From contig JAGEMR010000077.1 of assembly GCA_021030915.1 (NCBI GenBank), positions 1-64,000 on the forward strand: a stretch of DNA of 64,000 nucleotides. The letters are read 5' to 3'. The translations under genes were made by a program, and so were the position numbers. The notes beneath the pieces were generated by a model. That model worked only from the letters and a program-made list of their open reading frames with translations. It was not told the origin of the DNA and made no database searches. Position 1 is the first letter of the stretch. Each line of letters opens with the position of its first letter. Source of the stretch: Astrothelium macrocarpum (lineage: Eukaryota > Ascomycota > Dothideomycetes > Trypetheliales > Trypetheliaceae). Shown here piece after piece: positions 1-11,632 of the stretch.

Positions 1-1850
1 TATATAAAATTTATTATTTTATTAATACGAATTTTTTTTATATTTTATATTTTTTGAATAATAAAATTTTATTATTTCTGATATAATAAATTTATTTATG
101 AATTTAAATAAATCGTCTATATGGCAATCTTTTATTATATCCGGATATTTTTTTATATTTCATTTTATAATTAATTTATCTGAATATTGACTTTTTCAAA
201 TATCCAGTCTGAAATAATTAGACCGCAAAAAAATTTTTTTTTTATACATTCGATATATTTCTCTGAATTCTGAATCAGATAATAAAAACAATTATTCTAG
301 ATACAATTCCGATAGGGACATATAACGAAAAAAACAGAAAATAATTTCAATAAATATTATATACGACGAATAAAAGAATAAAAAGGACGAGATTTGGAGA
401 TATAAAAAGAAGGAGCCATGATGATCTAGAGACACGTCATCATAATATATAAATATATGAGGTCACGTGCCGGAAAAGAGGGGGGATAGTGTTAGGACCA
501 TTGAGGGGACCGTATACACACCCGCGTATACCAACCTCTGACTCAGAAGGCTCATACTATGAGCCAGAAGAGCCAACCTCTGGCTCAGAAGATTCATATT
601 ATGAGCCAGAAGAGCCAACCTCTGACTCAGAAGATTCTTATTATGAACCAGGGAATATTACAAATATATAAAAACACAACACGATCATTATAATCTCGCT
701 ATATTCAAAATCATTTTTTAAATTAATCTTTAATAACGTTTTAATAGAATTTTGGATTATCAAATCATATTATTTTTTATTAATTCAGTCCTTTACCGAC
801 TCACTTCAGAAGCCACCTTGATCCCAAGTAGACTTGACTCCAAGGATACCTAGGATCATAACAGATAGAATGGAAATCAATTCTTCTAATAATTAATATT
901 ATTGATAGAATTTTAAAATATATATTATTTGAAATAGCGTTATCATTAATATGTCAGTCTAATTTTAAAATAATCTCAAATTTTTTGAGAATATTCATAA
1001 TCAAATCAATTTATTATTTTTTAATATGATTCTATTTATATTTAAAAAATGATAAAAATGTTTTTTATAATTTATAATTATTATCAATTCATTATATATA
1101 TATAATTAATAAAGAATATTTATGAAATGAGATTTAGAGATCTGTGATTATATAAATTGATCTAATAATAAAAAGGAGATTATTTTTAATTTATTTTTGA
1201 TATAAATTAAAATTGATTGTGATGAATTTGAAAATTATTCTTTTTAAAATAATAAAAGAATCTTCAATTATTGAATTATAAATTAGAATCAGATTTTTAA
1301 ATTCAGTCTATTCAATTACTGAAAACGGCAATTTTTTTTTATTAATAATCCAATAATAATTTTATTATAGATTTGTTAATTGAATCTGTTTTTAAAGATA
1401 TCTGAAAAGCCTCTTCTGGCCAGTATTACAGGAATCTGAATTTGGTAGAAATACTGAAAAATTGAAGAATTTGAAATAATAGAATATCTCTAACTGATAT
1501 GATTTTTAACATAATTTCTATTAATAATAGAATAATTATTATATATATTATAATTGAATGTGATTTTTTTATGAATTTTTCGTTTTTATTCTGATTATAA
1601 TGATAATAAATCCTTTGATTGAATGATAATAATAATATTATAAAAATTAAAAGATTTTAATAATTATTGAAATGAGAATTCTGAAGATATAATATGATAT
1701 TCTTAAATATAATAATTTTAAAATATTTGTATTAATTATATAGATATATGAAAATAGATGAATATTGTAAATTGCAGAATTTTCATATCCCTATTATATG
1801 CCAAGATTTTATATGGTATTATCTTATAGGCAGGATAAGAAAATCCTTAT
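1..1850. other. AT-rich island, probably RIP-degraded repeat
   Basis: This stretch is overwhelmingly A+T, with long TA-dinucleotide runs and stops in all frames. The change to ordinary composition at about 1850-1930 is abrupt. Fungal repeat-induced point mutation turns CpA into TpA in duplicated DNA and leaves such islands; the inference rests on composition and the sharp edge. Less AT-rich patches remain near 490-650 (a minisatellite), 785-870 and 1405-1440. No transposase, reverse transcriptase or terminal repeat can be read. The left end is cut by the window, so the island's true size is unknown. Confidence 0.75.
531..656 (+). repeat. 42-bp minisatellite, three units, coding-compatible
   Basis: Three head-to-tail copies of a 42-bp unit start at 531, 573 and 615; the third diverges at its end. 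All are open in the same frame and read as a 14-residue acidic, Tyr-rich unit (PTSDSEGSYYEPEE and close variants). The open frame spans about 489-671 and begins at a non-ATG codon. The unit is much richer in G+C than the AT-rich DNA around it. It may be a remnant of a repeat-containing gene or a young minisatellite; I see no splice context that would prove a gene. Confidence 0.7.
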
Positions 1851-1935
1851 ACTGTATTACCATATAAGACTTACAAGATAAGCGTTATATGGTAGGCCAT
1901 ATAGTACCATATAATACCATACTATTTGCCCATGT

Positions 1936-3381
1936 ATGGGCGAGGGTGGCGCTATGCGTATCCCGGCAAACCATTTCCTGCTCCACCAATATATCCATGA
2001 TTTCAACCTTCGAAACCAGCTATTTGACTTCGAAATGGAAAACAAGTTCATCCACGTGTCGGGGTACGGCAAAACACTTACATACAAAAAGTTCAATGAG
2101 CTTTTAATTGATGGCGGGAAGTCAGAGGAATCAAAGAAACTCCTTGCTCTCTTTCCCAACTTGAAGGATACAGAAAAGGGAAAAACATGTGACTGCCTCT
2201 TTTCTTCGGCCGTTCGAATTGTCATCAACGACTTTTGGGCGGCATATGGACCCTACGACCCCAATCACGTAGACGAAAAGAAGGTCAAAGAGGCCTACGA
2301 AGCAATTACGTCAAGCTATGACCAATACAGTCTTAGGTCCTTTCTGACAGAAAAGGCTGGCTGGAGCCAGGATGCGATCAACTTATATGATCTCGGCAAT
2401 GCTCATGTCGTTTTCGAGAATGGATTCATTGAGTCCCTCAAAGATGCCTTTCTCTCAAGTAATGACCAAGGTAGCCAGGCGGGCATGCAGCAACTACAGT
2501 CTGGCATGGACGCAGTGCCCAACGCATTCATTGCTCCAGACAGGGGCAATGGTGAGTGTCTGTTGATCTCTAAAATAATTTACATCCTAACACTCATAGA
2601 CTCCCTTATTGATAACATAATCTTTGGTGCACGCGTTCGCGAAATTGGGATCAAAGAAGTCGAGGTTCAAGTCGGCCAAGAACCTATTACTATCGAGTAT
2701 GAAACGCAGACCAGCTTTCAGCAAACTATCGAGTCTGACTTTCTGATTCTTGCAATCCCCTATACCGCCCAACGAGCCATCACTAAGACACGAAACTTTT
2801 GCCCAAAGCAAGAAATGGCTGTACGCGATGTTCGCTACGTTGAAGTTACAAAGATTCTCCTTCAGTACAAAACTCGCTGGTGGGAGGAGATCTTCAAGAA
2901 CAATCAGCAGGGTCGTGATGGTGGCATGGTCTCCGATCTACCTATACGCTACACCATGTTCCCAAAGAGGGAGGGCAACTTGCAATTTAAAAACTCCAAC
3001 CGCGGTGTCGTTATGGCGGCATATACATTCGAGCAGGATGCTACCATACTTAGTGCCTTGACGCCAGAACGACGTATAAAAATCGCTGCTGAAAATCTCG
3101 ATCGTATCTACCCCGAAGCTGACTCCCTACAATATCTCGAGGCCAGCGCATCGCAGTGTTTCCCTGCCGATGAGCTGGCTGGAGGGAGCGCATTCTGCTA
3201 CTTTGGTCCTAAACAGAAGACTAATTATCTAACTACCATGATGGATACTGATTGGGAAAAAAGGGTCTTCTTCGCAGGCGAGCAGGCGAGTTTCACGCAT
3301 GGATGGATCCAGGGCGCTTTTGAGGCGGGCTTGAGATGTGTACAGCAAGTTGCTGATGCTGCGAGGGACCGACCCACATAA
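1936..3381 (+). pseudogene. 5'-truncated flavin amine oxidase / L-amino-acid oxidase
   Basis: The reading begins at a motif like the GAMRIP segment of fungal L-amino-acid oxidases and runs to the canonical C-terminus with FAGEQASFTHGWIQGAFEAG, the FAD- and substrate-contacting end of the flavin amine oxidase family. A 48-nt intron (2552-2599, GTGAGT...CATAG) is in frame and stop-free; removing it restores GNDSLIDNI. The product would be about 465 residues, against roughly 600 or more in the family. The missing part is the N-terminal Rossmann fold with the GxGxxG dinucleotide motif, and an in-frame stop lies just upstream at 1912-1914. The break falls where the AT-rich island begins. Intact enzymes oxidatively deaminate amino acids or amines to the oxo product, ammonia and H2O2. 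Without the FAD fold this copy is unlikely to work unless distant exons exist, hence the pseudogene call. Confidence 0.7.
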
Positions 3382-4120
3382 CTCAAAGTGGATGTGACAC
3401 GAGTGTGCAGAGATGCCTTTGCTTGGAGCTAAATTTGAATAGCCAGCTTGAAAAGGATCGTTCTGACGTTCTAACGTAATGCTAATATAATTTTGAGCAA
3501 TCAGAAACATTGAACCATTTCTTCAACCATGGCATTGAGAATTGCGCCCCTCGTCATTGCTAAGGATCTCCTCCGGACTAATTCCACTAATTACGTGATC
3601 TACGGTCTATGACAATTCTTATTGAAGCCGTTCAAGCAGATCGGTTTGTGAACGAATGGCTATTAAGCCGTACTAGCGTTACCTGGGGTAGAGGCGTATG
3701 AAGCCTAGTATTGAGACTTGATACTCAATTTAAATCTAATCAGGCCACAAGAAATATTGCTCGCTAAACACCTATAATGAAGGTTCTACTCGACAGTTCT
3801 ACAACGGGCGCAATGCCAACTACCTTATCTATTCTAGTACGGCGAAACTCGGAACAGATAATGGAATCAACCAATGAAATTAAGACGCCAGCTCAAAAAG
3901 GCGCTTCCTACAAGGATTCTGCAGAAGTATTGAGGGATGCAGAAAAATATCTCCCAGCTATGATGAGGTATTAAATATGAAGGAAGGTATATGCTTCGGA
4001 TGCCCGCCGGCGTCCAAAGACAACTTGCAACGTATCGTTCCTGAGTTCGCGTGAAGGTATTTTCAATTTTCTGATCTTCTCTGCAATTGCATTCAATTGG
4101 TCTCTTGTTATCTTTGATGT
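3382..4120. other. Intergenic, no supported gene
   Basis: Between the oxidase remnant and the next dispersed repeat copy I see nothing with family support. One short open frame (3777-3974, plus strand, starting with ATG, 65 codons) has no recognisable motif or splice context, so I do not call it a gene. Confidence 0.5.
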
Positions 4121-4183
4121 CACCAGCGAGCGCAATAAGAAATATCACTCGCGATCGCGAGAGAAATAATTCGCCGCAGGCCC
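4121..4183 (-). repeat. Dispersed short repeat, copy 1 (minus orientation)
   Basis: Read on the minus strand, this 63-bp piece contains the ordered blocks CCTGCGGCGAATT, TCTCTCGCG, CGCGAGTGATATTTCTT and GCTGGTG. Related blocks occur in the same order at about 46.1, 46.5, 48.9 and 52.1 kb. The centre holds the palindrome TCGCGATCGCGA. It lies just beyond the 3' end of the minus-strand gene at 4198. It has no coding capacity and is probably a short non-autonomous element. Confidence 0.55.
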
Positions 4184-4197
4184 TTCAGCAACATCTT

Positions 4198-5330
4198 TTA
4201 TGTTCCAGTATCTGTCAACTCTTGAACATCCACAACAGTCTGCTCTGGACTGCCTCGAGCTGCGTCAGTAATGCCTGTTGATGTAGTGACCTCGGATGTA
4301 GCGTTTAGTTTATTCTGCAAAGCTGGTTGGAGTCTCTGGTCAGTGTCCTTGTCAATAATGTCTTTCAATATTTCATCCATTATGGGCTCATTTGCATTCG
4401 CTGGCGGCTGAAATATAGCATATTGTCTCGCATAATTGAGGTTGCCATTTCCAAACGAGTTCAACTTCTGTACTGCGTTCCGCCAACCAAAAAGTGTTCC
4501 CTTCAACGTCGCCTTCATCGCGAATGATTCGTTTCCGTGTTCAAGGATAAGGCCAATGCGAAAGCGTCGTGGCACATTCTCCTGCACTTCACGAAGGGAC
4601 CCCTGAAGTATCCATCTACCAGTTCGAAACTTTCCATCTTTTCCCGGAGAAACTCTTGCGCTACTCAACGACCAACATCTTGTCGTCTTCAAATCAGTCG
4701 TGCCTGTGAGAGATGGGGTCTGGACTTGCAGTACACCCATCGCTGAGAATTGCATTTCTGTGTCATACGTCTTGTGTATTGGAACGTCAATCGGAGGTCC
4801 ATACAAACTTTCTGGGCCGATGGTATGCGTGCCGTGAGCGATGAAGGGATAGACTGAGCTAGTCGTGCGATCCTTGGCTGCTGCGGCCCGCCCACTCGTG
4901 AACCTTATGTAGCTGAATTTCCGCGCTGTCGAGCTTGTATATCTCGTTGTACCCGACATCGACATCAATGCAAATCAGGCATGCTGGTTAGTTTTCGTAC
5001 ATCCCATACTTGATCTCAGCGAATCTGGCTGTCATGTTTGCCTCCAAATAGCTTTTTGAGAAAGCGGCAGAACCCTCTGTTGCTGGCACTGATGGTGGTG
5101 CGCCGAGTCGTTGATTATCGGCATCTTCGATCGCACATGAGATTTGGAACCATGAACCTACTTGAGCTGTCTCGGTGGATAAACCGCTAGTGGAATCTGG
5201 CGAAATGCTGTCGCGAGTACTGAGCATCTCAGAGGCCATGCCGTTAGGGAAGAATTTAAGCCGGTTTAGAAGTCTGACCAAGTCGTCTACTTCTTCATCA
5301 GAAACACACAAAAATGAGTGAAAATCCTCA
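4198..5330 (-). CDS. Unrecognised protein divergent from the CHAT-protease gene (gasdermin-like candidate)
   Basis: I do not recognise this gene with certainty. The 3' exon (4198-4942) is a clean open frame of about 248 codons ending in TAA. It joins in phase, over a 58-nt intron (4943-5000), to an exon covering 5001 to about 5311. The first in-frame ATG in that exon is near 5240; a further upstream exon is possible, because an open stretch ends at a GTAAGC donor at about 5330, but its phase does not fit cleanly. The predicted product of 330 or more residues has no signal peptide or membrane helix, looks beta-rich, and has a basic segment with FAMKATLKGTLFGWRN about 100 residues from the end, followed by a polar tail. 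A competing frame over about 4875-4965 also reads protein-like, so an indel or a different intron is possible. Its divergent position beside a TPR-CHAT protease suggests a gasdermin-like pore-former, by analogy with known fungal gasdermin/protease neighbours. That is inference. Confidence 0.45.
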
Positions 5331-5543
5331 AATGCTTACTTCGATCCCCCTCAAGGCTCCAAGAGTGGAGATGGTGATGTCGGGCGGCTCTAGCGAGACC
5401 AAGGCAAGCCACGTATGCTTTGGTGCGTTATCTGCCAGCTCGTACAAGGCTGAACATGTAGCCACATGCAAACCTCTATCAAGTTGATGGGATTCAAATA
5501 AAGCGAATGCACTTTTCTGGCTACTCTTGGCCGTCTTTGTTCA

Positions 5544-8500
5544 ATGCTAAATAACGGGCAGATGTCTGAACCTACATCGACGAACTGGAGCAATTTCGTC
5601 TCCGAGTTGGGTGCCTTACCGCCCAGTCTGGTGAACAGCCTCGAGTCATATGTTCGCCTATACCGTATCGGTAAGTTTGAGGACGCAGAGAATCTATTCA
5701 ATACTGAGCTAAAGGAGCATCTCTACACGTGCGGCATTCTAATTATCGAGCGAGCAGAGGCATTCCGGTATGAGCTTAAATGGGGCAGACTGGCAGACTT
5801 TGCAGACCACTGTATCAAGCTCGATGTTTTGGACCATCCTCAGAAGGAGTACTTGAAGCTGGTGAAGGCTTTGGCGGAGATTTACGCTCGTGGTCACCTA
5901 AGACTGGCCTTGAGAGAAGCTCGAGAGGCATGGAAAAGGATTGGTCGTATGTCATGGCATGAGCTCTCTGTTTATGAAGTAAGCTTCTCCCAATTTAGGC
6001 CAGTCAATACCGAAAGAGCTGAAACAAACTAGGTACATACTGTTGAACTTTATGCGCGTGTTATCACTGTGGCGGATACGCATAGTACATGGGCTCAGGC
6101 GGATGAGAAGCAGATTCCTTGTAATACGACAATTGAGCAAGAGACATCTACAAATCGTGAGCCCTGGGCGGATGCCTGTCTTTGGATTGACGAGCTTGTA
6201 CGGCGAAGGATGTGGTGGCCCGCGAGGTCCTTTTTGAAATCTATTACCCGTCAATTGCCCTTGTCCACTGCTATATTTGCCTACGATAACCTGCTCACGA
6301 CTCTCGCTAGCCTTGATGATGGATCCGAGTTCGTCCGATACGTAAGCGTTTCACTGAACATCTCGTCCTTTTGGCTCCTACGTGAAGGTGACTCCAAAGA
6401 TGAGGCGGCGGTTAGGCTCACTGCTGTTGCTGAAGCATTGGCGATCGGTACAGACTCGCCCGCCAGGGATCACAATTACCCACGGGAATACTTGGAATGG
6501 CGTTTGGCGAAGCTATCCCTATCCCAAAGCCTGCACGAGAAGGCCCAAGCATGGCGGGACTTGGCAAATCAAGCACAAGAGATTGGTGATCTTCAGGAAG
6601 AATATCAGGCGCGGTATAATTTGCTAGCAGAGACATCAGCTTTGCTAGATCATGAACAAATCTTACAACATGTCACACGTTTACGTCAGATCGACTCCAG
6701 GCTTCAACCCGACATTACACATTTGATGAACATCATGGCAAAGATTTGGGCAGTCAGTGGAGACGGAGAATTGGCACTTCTCTGCCAAGAACTTGACAGA
6801 TTTGATACCACTCATCCTACATGGCCGGCATTATTTGAAGGTAACGATACATTGGACATGACGCAGGATAGTGGAGACTCTCCTAAGGTAACTTGATCCC
6901 ATCGCCCATTTTTTGCATGTGTCAAAGCAAACTCTCACAATTTAGGAAGTACTTTGATATCCCTCTCGCTTTGTATCAGAAGTATACAATACAGTACCAT
7001 ATCCGAAAGCGTCTTAACCTGCCTGGGGCAGAAGAAGCAAAGCGATGTCACCAACAGGTCTTTAAGTATGTCAATTCAGACTTGGTCAGAAATGTCAAGA
7101 AGAATTTCTTTGCCAAAGATTGGTATGGAAGAGATATCAATGATACGTCTGTTTGTATGGACATACTTCTTGGGGCTATGAGGGCTTCCGTCAACAGACA
7201 AATCATGAATTTGAGTGACCTTCAGGGCTTGATGCAAAGCTCAGAAGCATCTATATCGAATATCGACTCTCTTGATGCGAAAGCTTTGGAAGTCCAGTTG
7301 TATATTACTGCCGGGTCGGAAGATCAGTGGGAAAAGAGACTTGACGCTGTTCGACGATGGTTGAATCGCGACCCTGTATGGGCTGAAACGGTTGACTCTC
7401 AATTCCTCATCTCGCAACTACTATTCCATCGGCTCAAAACGCTCTCGAGTATCAATGAGATTTCGGCGATACGCAAAAATATCCGATTGCAACGGGAATA
7501 CGTAAAGTACGTTGATGGATGTGATCCTCAGGTACGCGAGTTCCTTCCTCGAACATGGATTGATGTTCGACTACAAATTATATATCAACAATATCGTCTA
7601 TGGGTCTCTGGAGCGAATAATGCGACAACTCTAATGGATGTACGGACTGACTGTTTGAAGCTCATCGAGGATTGCAAGAACCCTTCGCTCACTGCATTAT
7701 CAAGCCAATTGGCTAGAGCGCATATGCGCTTGGCTGATATTGATGGAGCCTTGGCAAACGAAAACTACTTTTTCCTGGAGCAAATCCAACATTTCAAGGA
7801 AGCCGATGCTATCTTCGAAAAACTTCGTGGTGACTTGTCAATTCTTGGTAGCGATGCCGCGCTTCAAGCAAAGGGCGATTGGGGTCTGACACAGCGAGAA
7901 AACCGTTTTTTAATCGTACAGGCTCTTGCAGCTCTTGTCCGAACATCCACGTGGTGTCAATGCACCCGAGAGGAACTCAGACAGCATATTTTTAAAAAGG
8001 AACAACATATTATATACTCAGAACATGTCCATCTTTCAGCTCTGCATCAGTTCGAGAAACCAACCTCACACTCCTCCGGCAAGCCTCAACGCTGCTGTCG
8101 GATCTCCACTCGATGTCGGCGAGTCCAGCACTGACATGGTCGCCAAAGCCCTTCAAGTCCAACCCGCGAACATCGAAGAATTCGACCGAACTCAGATCGT
8201 CGAGGACTGGACGCACGCCAATTTCGCCTACTTTTTTGGTCACGTCCACGATCTGGGCGCCGCGCAGCCACTGCAGACCCATCTCTTGCTCGCGGTGCAA
8301 AGCGAGCATGAAGAACGCGGCCCGTGCACCAATGCCCACGCTGCAGATGCCCAGCTCACCGTCCAAGACGTTCTGCGCACAGTCAGGTTCCAGGAGGGTG
8401 CGCATGTCTGCTTGATTGCGTGCGGCAGTGGCGTCCAGTATGCCGCGCCTGGGGATGACATGCTGGGCCTTGTTCCCGCGATCTTCTTTGCTGGGGCGCG

Positions 8501-8738
8501 GAGTGCGACTACGACGCTCTGGCCCATCAATCCATTCAAAGCTCATGATTGGACGGAGATCTTTGTCCAGGAATGGCGTGGCGTGGCGGATGCTGAGGAG
8601 GGAATGGTTGACCTATCGCAGTGCGTGCGTCGTGCGAGTCTGGCGATGCTGGAGAAGGTGGGGAAGGGGAATCTTGCGGATTGGGCGCCGTACGTATATC
8701 ATGGCTGCCTACTCTTCCCTTTCCGTATAAGTGTCTAG
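5544..8738 (+). pseudogene. TPR-type helical protein with C-terminal CHAT protease domain, apparently with internal deletion
   Basis: Exons 5544-5978, 6033-6887 and 6950 to about 7940 join over introns of 54 and 62 nt and give an alpha-helical repeat protein typical of the N-terminal part of fungal TPR-CHAT proteins. The C-terminal CHAT (caspase HetF-associated with TPRs) domain lies in another frame from about 7975 to 8738. It keeps the catalytic-type histidine (YFFGHVHD, about 8240) and cysteine (LIACGSG, about 8420), followed by GDDMLGLVPAIFFAGA and a TLWP motif, ending in a YVYHGCLLF-like tail. Between them, where the family has about 200 residues of linker and early CHAT domain, the helical part stops after RTSTW and the CHAT frame resumes at KRNNILYTQNMSIFQLC with no convincing intron. 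I infer an internal deletion with a frame change. CHAT proteases cleave partner proteins, in some fungi probably gasdermins. Confidence 0.65.
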
Positions 8739-9335
8739 TTTTTGAGCGAATGGGAGGTGTGCGGCGGTTCGCAATTTTTTTCACAGCAATTTTAGCCTGG
8801 ACGGGGCGGAGAGACTGAAATTTGCCTTGTCCTTTCGTACATCCAGTGCTCAACCGAAGTTACTCTCTTAACATTGGCAAGCATTACATTCATCATTATT
8901 GGTCATTCTTTGTCGTGAGCAGGCAAAACACTTACTATAGTACGGAGAAGTTTTTGATATCTGTGTAGGGTAGTAAGGGCTCTTTGGGTGAGGGACACAA
9001 GTAGCATGGTGAAGGTTGCGAATTCTTCACATCAGGAGACTCATGGCGTAGAAATTTTAAATGAAAGAGAGACTTTCTCTATCGATATCAATCTGGGTAT
9101 CTCTGCATCTAACAAAAACAACCGCTCTGAGAACGGACTTCCGGCTTTGAACAGCCTTTTTGTAGTAAGCGCTCGTTTGCTCCGTGTGAAGGATGTACTC
9201 AAAAACATCTTCCCCAAAGCGTTCAATGATTGACCATGGTCCATCTTTGTGAAGTATTCTTCATACTTAATGTGTGCTCTTGCGACCTCTTGTAATTCTA
9301 ACAGACGAATATCGGAGCTACCTCTGTAAGAATTT
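8739..9335. other. Intergenic between convergent genes
   Basis: This 3'-to-3' space between the CHAT gene and VPS38 shows no family-supported reading frame, RNA gene or repeat that I can identify. An 81-codon open frame at 8988-9233 has no recognisable features. Confidence 0.5.
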
Positions 9336-11344
9336 CTACCGCGAAACGTCTCTGAGTCTGCTTGACTGCGTAGTTGCATTTTTCTGTATCGAACCCTGCG
9401 GCGGCCCGAATGCTGATCTTTGTATTCCTTTGCTTGTGGTGGTTGTCCTACCGTTGGCGACATCACCGAGCAGGGCTTTGCCCTTGCCCAGTTGAGTATT
9501 CTCGTCTGACGCTTCACTACCACCACTGGTTTGACGCGAGAGAATCGGCGTGCTTCCGCCGCTTCCGCCCCTTAGTAGACCTCGTACTCCACCGGCTTTT
9601 CTTGCTGGCAACTCTCCCTTTCCCGCCGTTGCTACATAAAGGAGGTATTTTAAATTTGGCAGGGTCTGTCGAATATCCATAATGCGGAGACCGAATTGGT
9701 TGAGCAAAATCTCAATGTCTTTGTTCAGGAGGAAGACTCCGTACTCGAAGCGATACCGCACAGCCCCTTTAATGTAGAGTGGAAATTCTCGGCTCTCGTT
9801 GCCTTTGATGATCGAGATTGGATCAGATATTGTTGACTTCGAAGCATAAGGCTGCACTGGGTATGGCAAGGGAACGGATACGTAAAAGGAGAGGAGGTGA
9901 ACGACTTGAGCGGCATGTCCTAGAGCTGCAGCGATAACATCTCCGTCAGCGTCTTCGAGATTTTCCGAGTTTGGCAGATACAAGCCGCGAATGGTGAATG
10001 CTAAAGGTCGGTTTGGTATTGCTTCAATGGGATAGATTGCGACAAGATCCTCGCATATACGCCGTCGCTGCCCCGTTATTTCTTCGTTGACTTGATGGCG
10101 TGCCTCTTTGCGCTTTTGTATCTTCTCCTCGTCTTCTTGCATCCAATTTCTTGCCGTTTCAATGGCCTCGCGGCCTTTTTGGATTGCATCTCGACGAGCT
10201 TGGATACTGGCCTGTAGATTATCGCGTTTCTTCCGAGCAGCATTCAAAAGCCTGGTCTCAGCCTCGACCGCACGTGCGGTAGATTCCAAACGTTCGTGTG
10301 ATACGCCGACTGCGGTTTCGATTGCAAACGAATCCTCATTCTCTTCGATAATCTTGTTGATCTCTGACGTGAGTTTCTCGCGAGTGTGCAAGGCGTCTTG
10401 AATGCAGTTGTCCAGATTCGAAAGGCGCATCAACGTCTCAAAGGATGCTGTTGGAGTCGTCCGTGAGACAGTGCTTTTTTGTGATTCGGTTGCAGTTGTA
10501 ATTGGAAATTCCACTTGAGGGAAACAGGTGAAGGCGGTATAAATGCCATCTTGAAGGTGGAATAAGAGACAATTGGCTGGAAAAGATCGGTCAAAGGTTT
10601 CGAGCGTCTTACCGACGTACTGCAAGTGTGGTAGATCGATTGTCCAGTCAATCAGAAGTTGGTATTCTTGCATGCTGTCATTTCTGGCCCAGACTTTTAC
10701 GACTACCTCATGTTGCCGGAGAATATCTGCACGACATCCGTTAAGGTCGAAAAAGCGGAAATTCGGGTTCATTGCCCTGTCAATTACTTCGCTAACATAC
10801 AGTGGCTCGTCCAAATCTTTGACGTGCAATGAGAAGAACGAATCGGCCAACCTGCTGGCAGCAACATCCTCAAGCTTTTTCTGTCTCTCCTGCGGAGCGG
10901 CATCTATCCAATGCGCGCTACTTCTCCGACGATGTCTTTTCAAAGATTCCTTTGACGGTGGGGAAGGGCTCTGGTCAGGGCGATTGGTTTCCTCGGTTTG
11001 AAACGAGGATTCGTGAATGGGCTTCAAGCTCGACGAGGAACGAGAATGCTCCAATTTCTTGTTCTCCCTTTGCGCAATGGTCTTTGATGGTGACTGGTGC
11101 GTGTTTGGCAGGACGTCATCGTCAATCGTCTTCCGCCGTGATCTGCTTGGATGCTGCGGTAGAGTGATGTTTCGGAGCGAGATTCCTTGAAGATGCCTGA
11201 GTTTACGATTCTGGATCGATCAGTTAGTTTCCGATAATTTTTCTGGCAGAATTGGACAGAGAGACTTACGAAAGGAAATAGCCATGGTTTTCCCCGGCGA
11301 ATGATCTGCTCCTCCCAATCTACTGGCAAAGTATTGCTAGTCAT
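9336..11344 (-). CDS. VPS38/UVRAG-like subunit of the PI3-kinase complex II
   Basis: Exon 1 is 11270-11344 (ATG, MTSNTLPVDWEEQIIRRGKP), the intron is 11211-11269 (59 nt, GTAAGT, CTAAC, CAG) and exon 2 is 9336-11210, giving about 649 residues. The splice gives NRKLRHLQGISLRNITL, typical of fungal UV-radiation-resistance-associated-like proteins. A polar Ser-rich region and a C2-like segment follow, then a long coiled coil (roughly residues 280-400) and a C-terminal domain with the family pattern FPLYIKGAVRYRFEYGVFLL near an LPNLKYLLY motif. The Atg14/UVRAG/Vps38 family links Vps34, Vps15 and Vps30/Atg6 in the endosomal PI3-kinase complex, supporting vacuolar sorting. It is divergent from the MHR1-like gene, with about 290 bp between start codons. 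The tail is low-complexity Gly/Ser. Confidence 0.85.
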
Positions 11345-11632
11345 TCTTCACCTTTTGCCAGTAAGCTCATTGAGCTATATTGCGGAGGTTTCTTAGGCAT
11401 TGGAGAGAGTAATATTCGTTATAATGCATTCTGAATGCTCTGACACGCCCAGTAGCTCCTTTCTGAAATATAAGTGGAGTGGAGCTGATAGTTCGAGGTT
11501 ACCAAACGCGGCCGGGGCAAAGTCCGTGTTGATATCCCAAACTTTATGAAGTCCAAGCTTGATCTCGAGATGCCTTTCATATTTCGGCACTACATGTAAT
11601 GATATAATATACGACACTCCCATACAAGCTCC

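Noticed and set aside
1..1850. Possible mitochondrial-derived or contaminating DNA because of the extreme A+T content
   Set aside because: No mitochondrial gene or intron motif is readable, and a second island with the same texture lies inside a bounded transposon, so RIP explains it better.
8010..8546. 178-codon minus-strand frame opposite the CHAT domain
   Set aside because: It is a shadow of the GC-rich CHAT coding sequence, with no features of its own.
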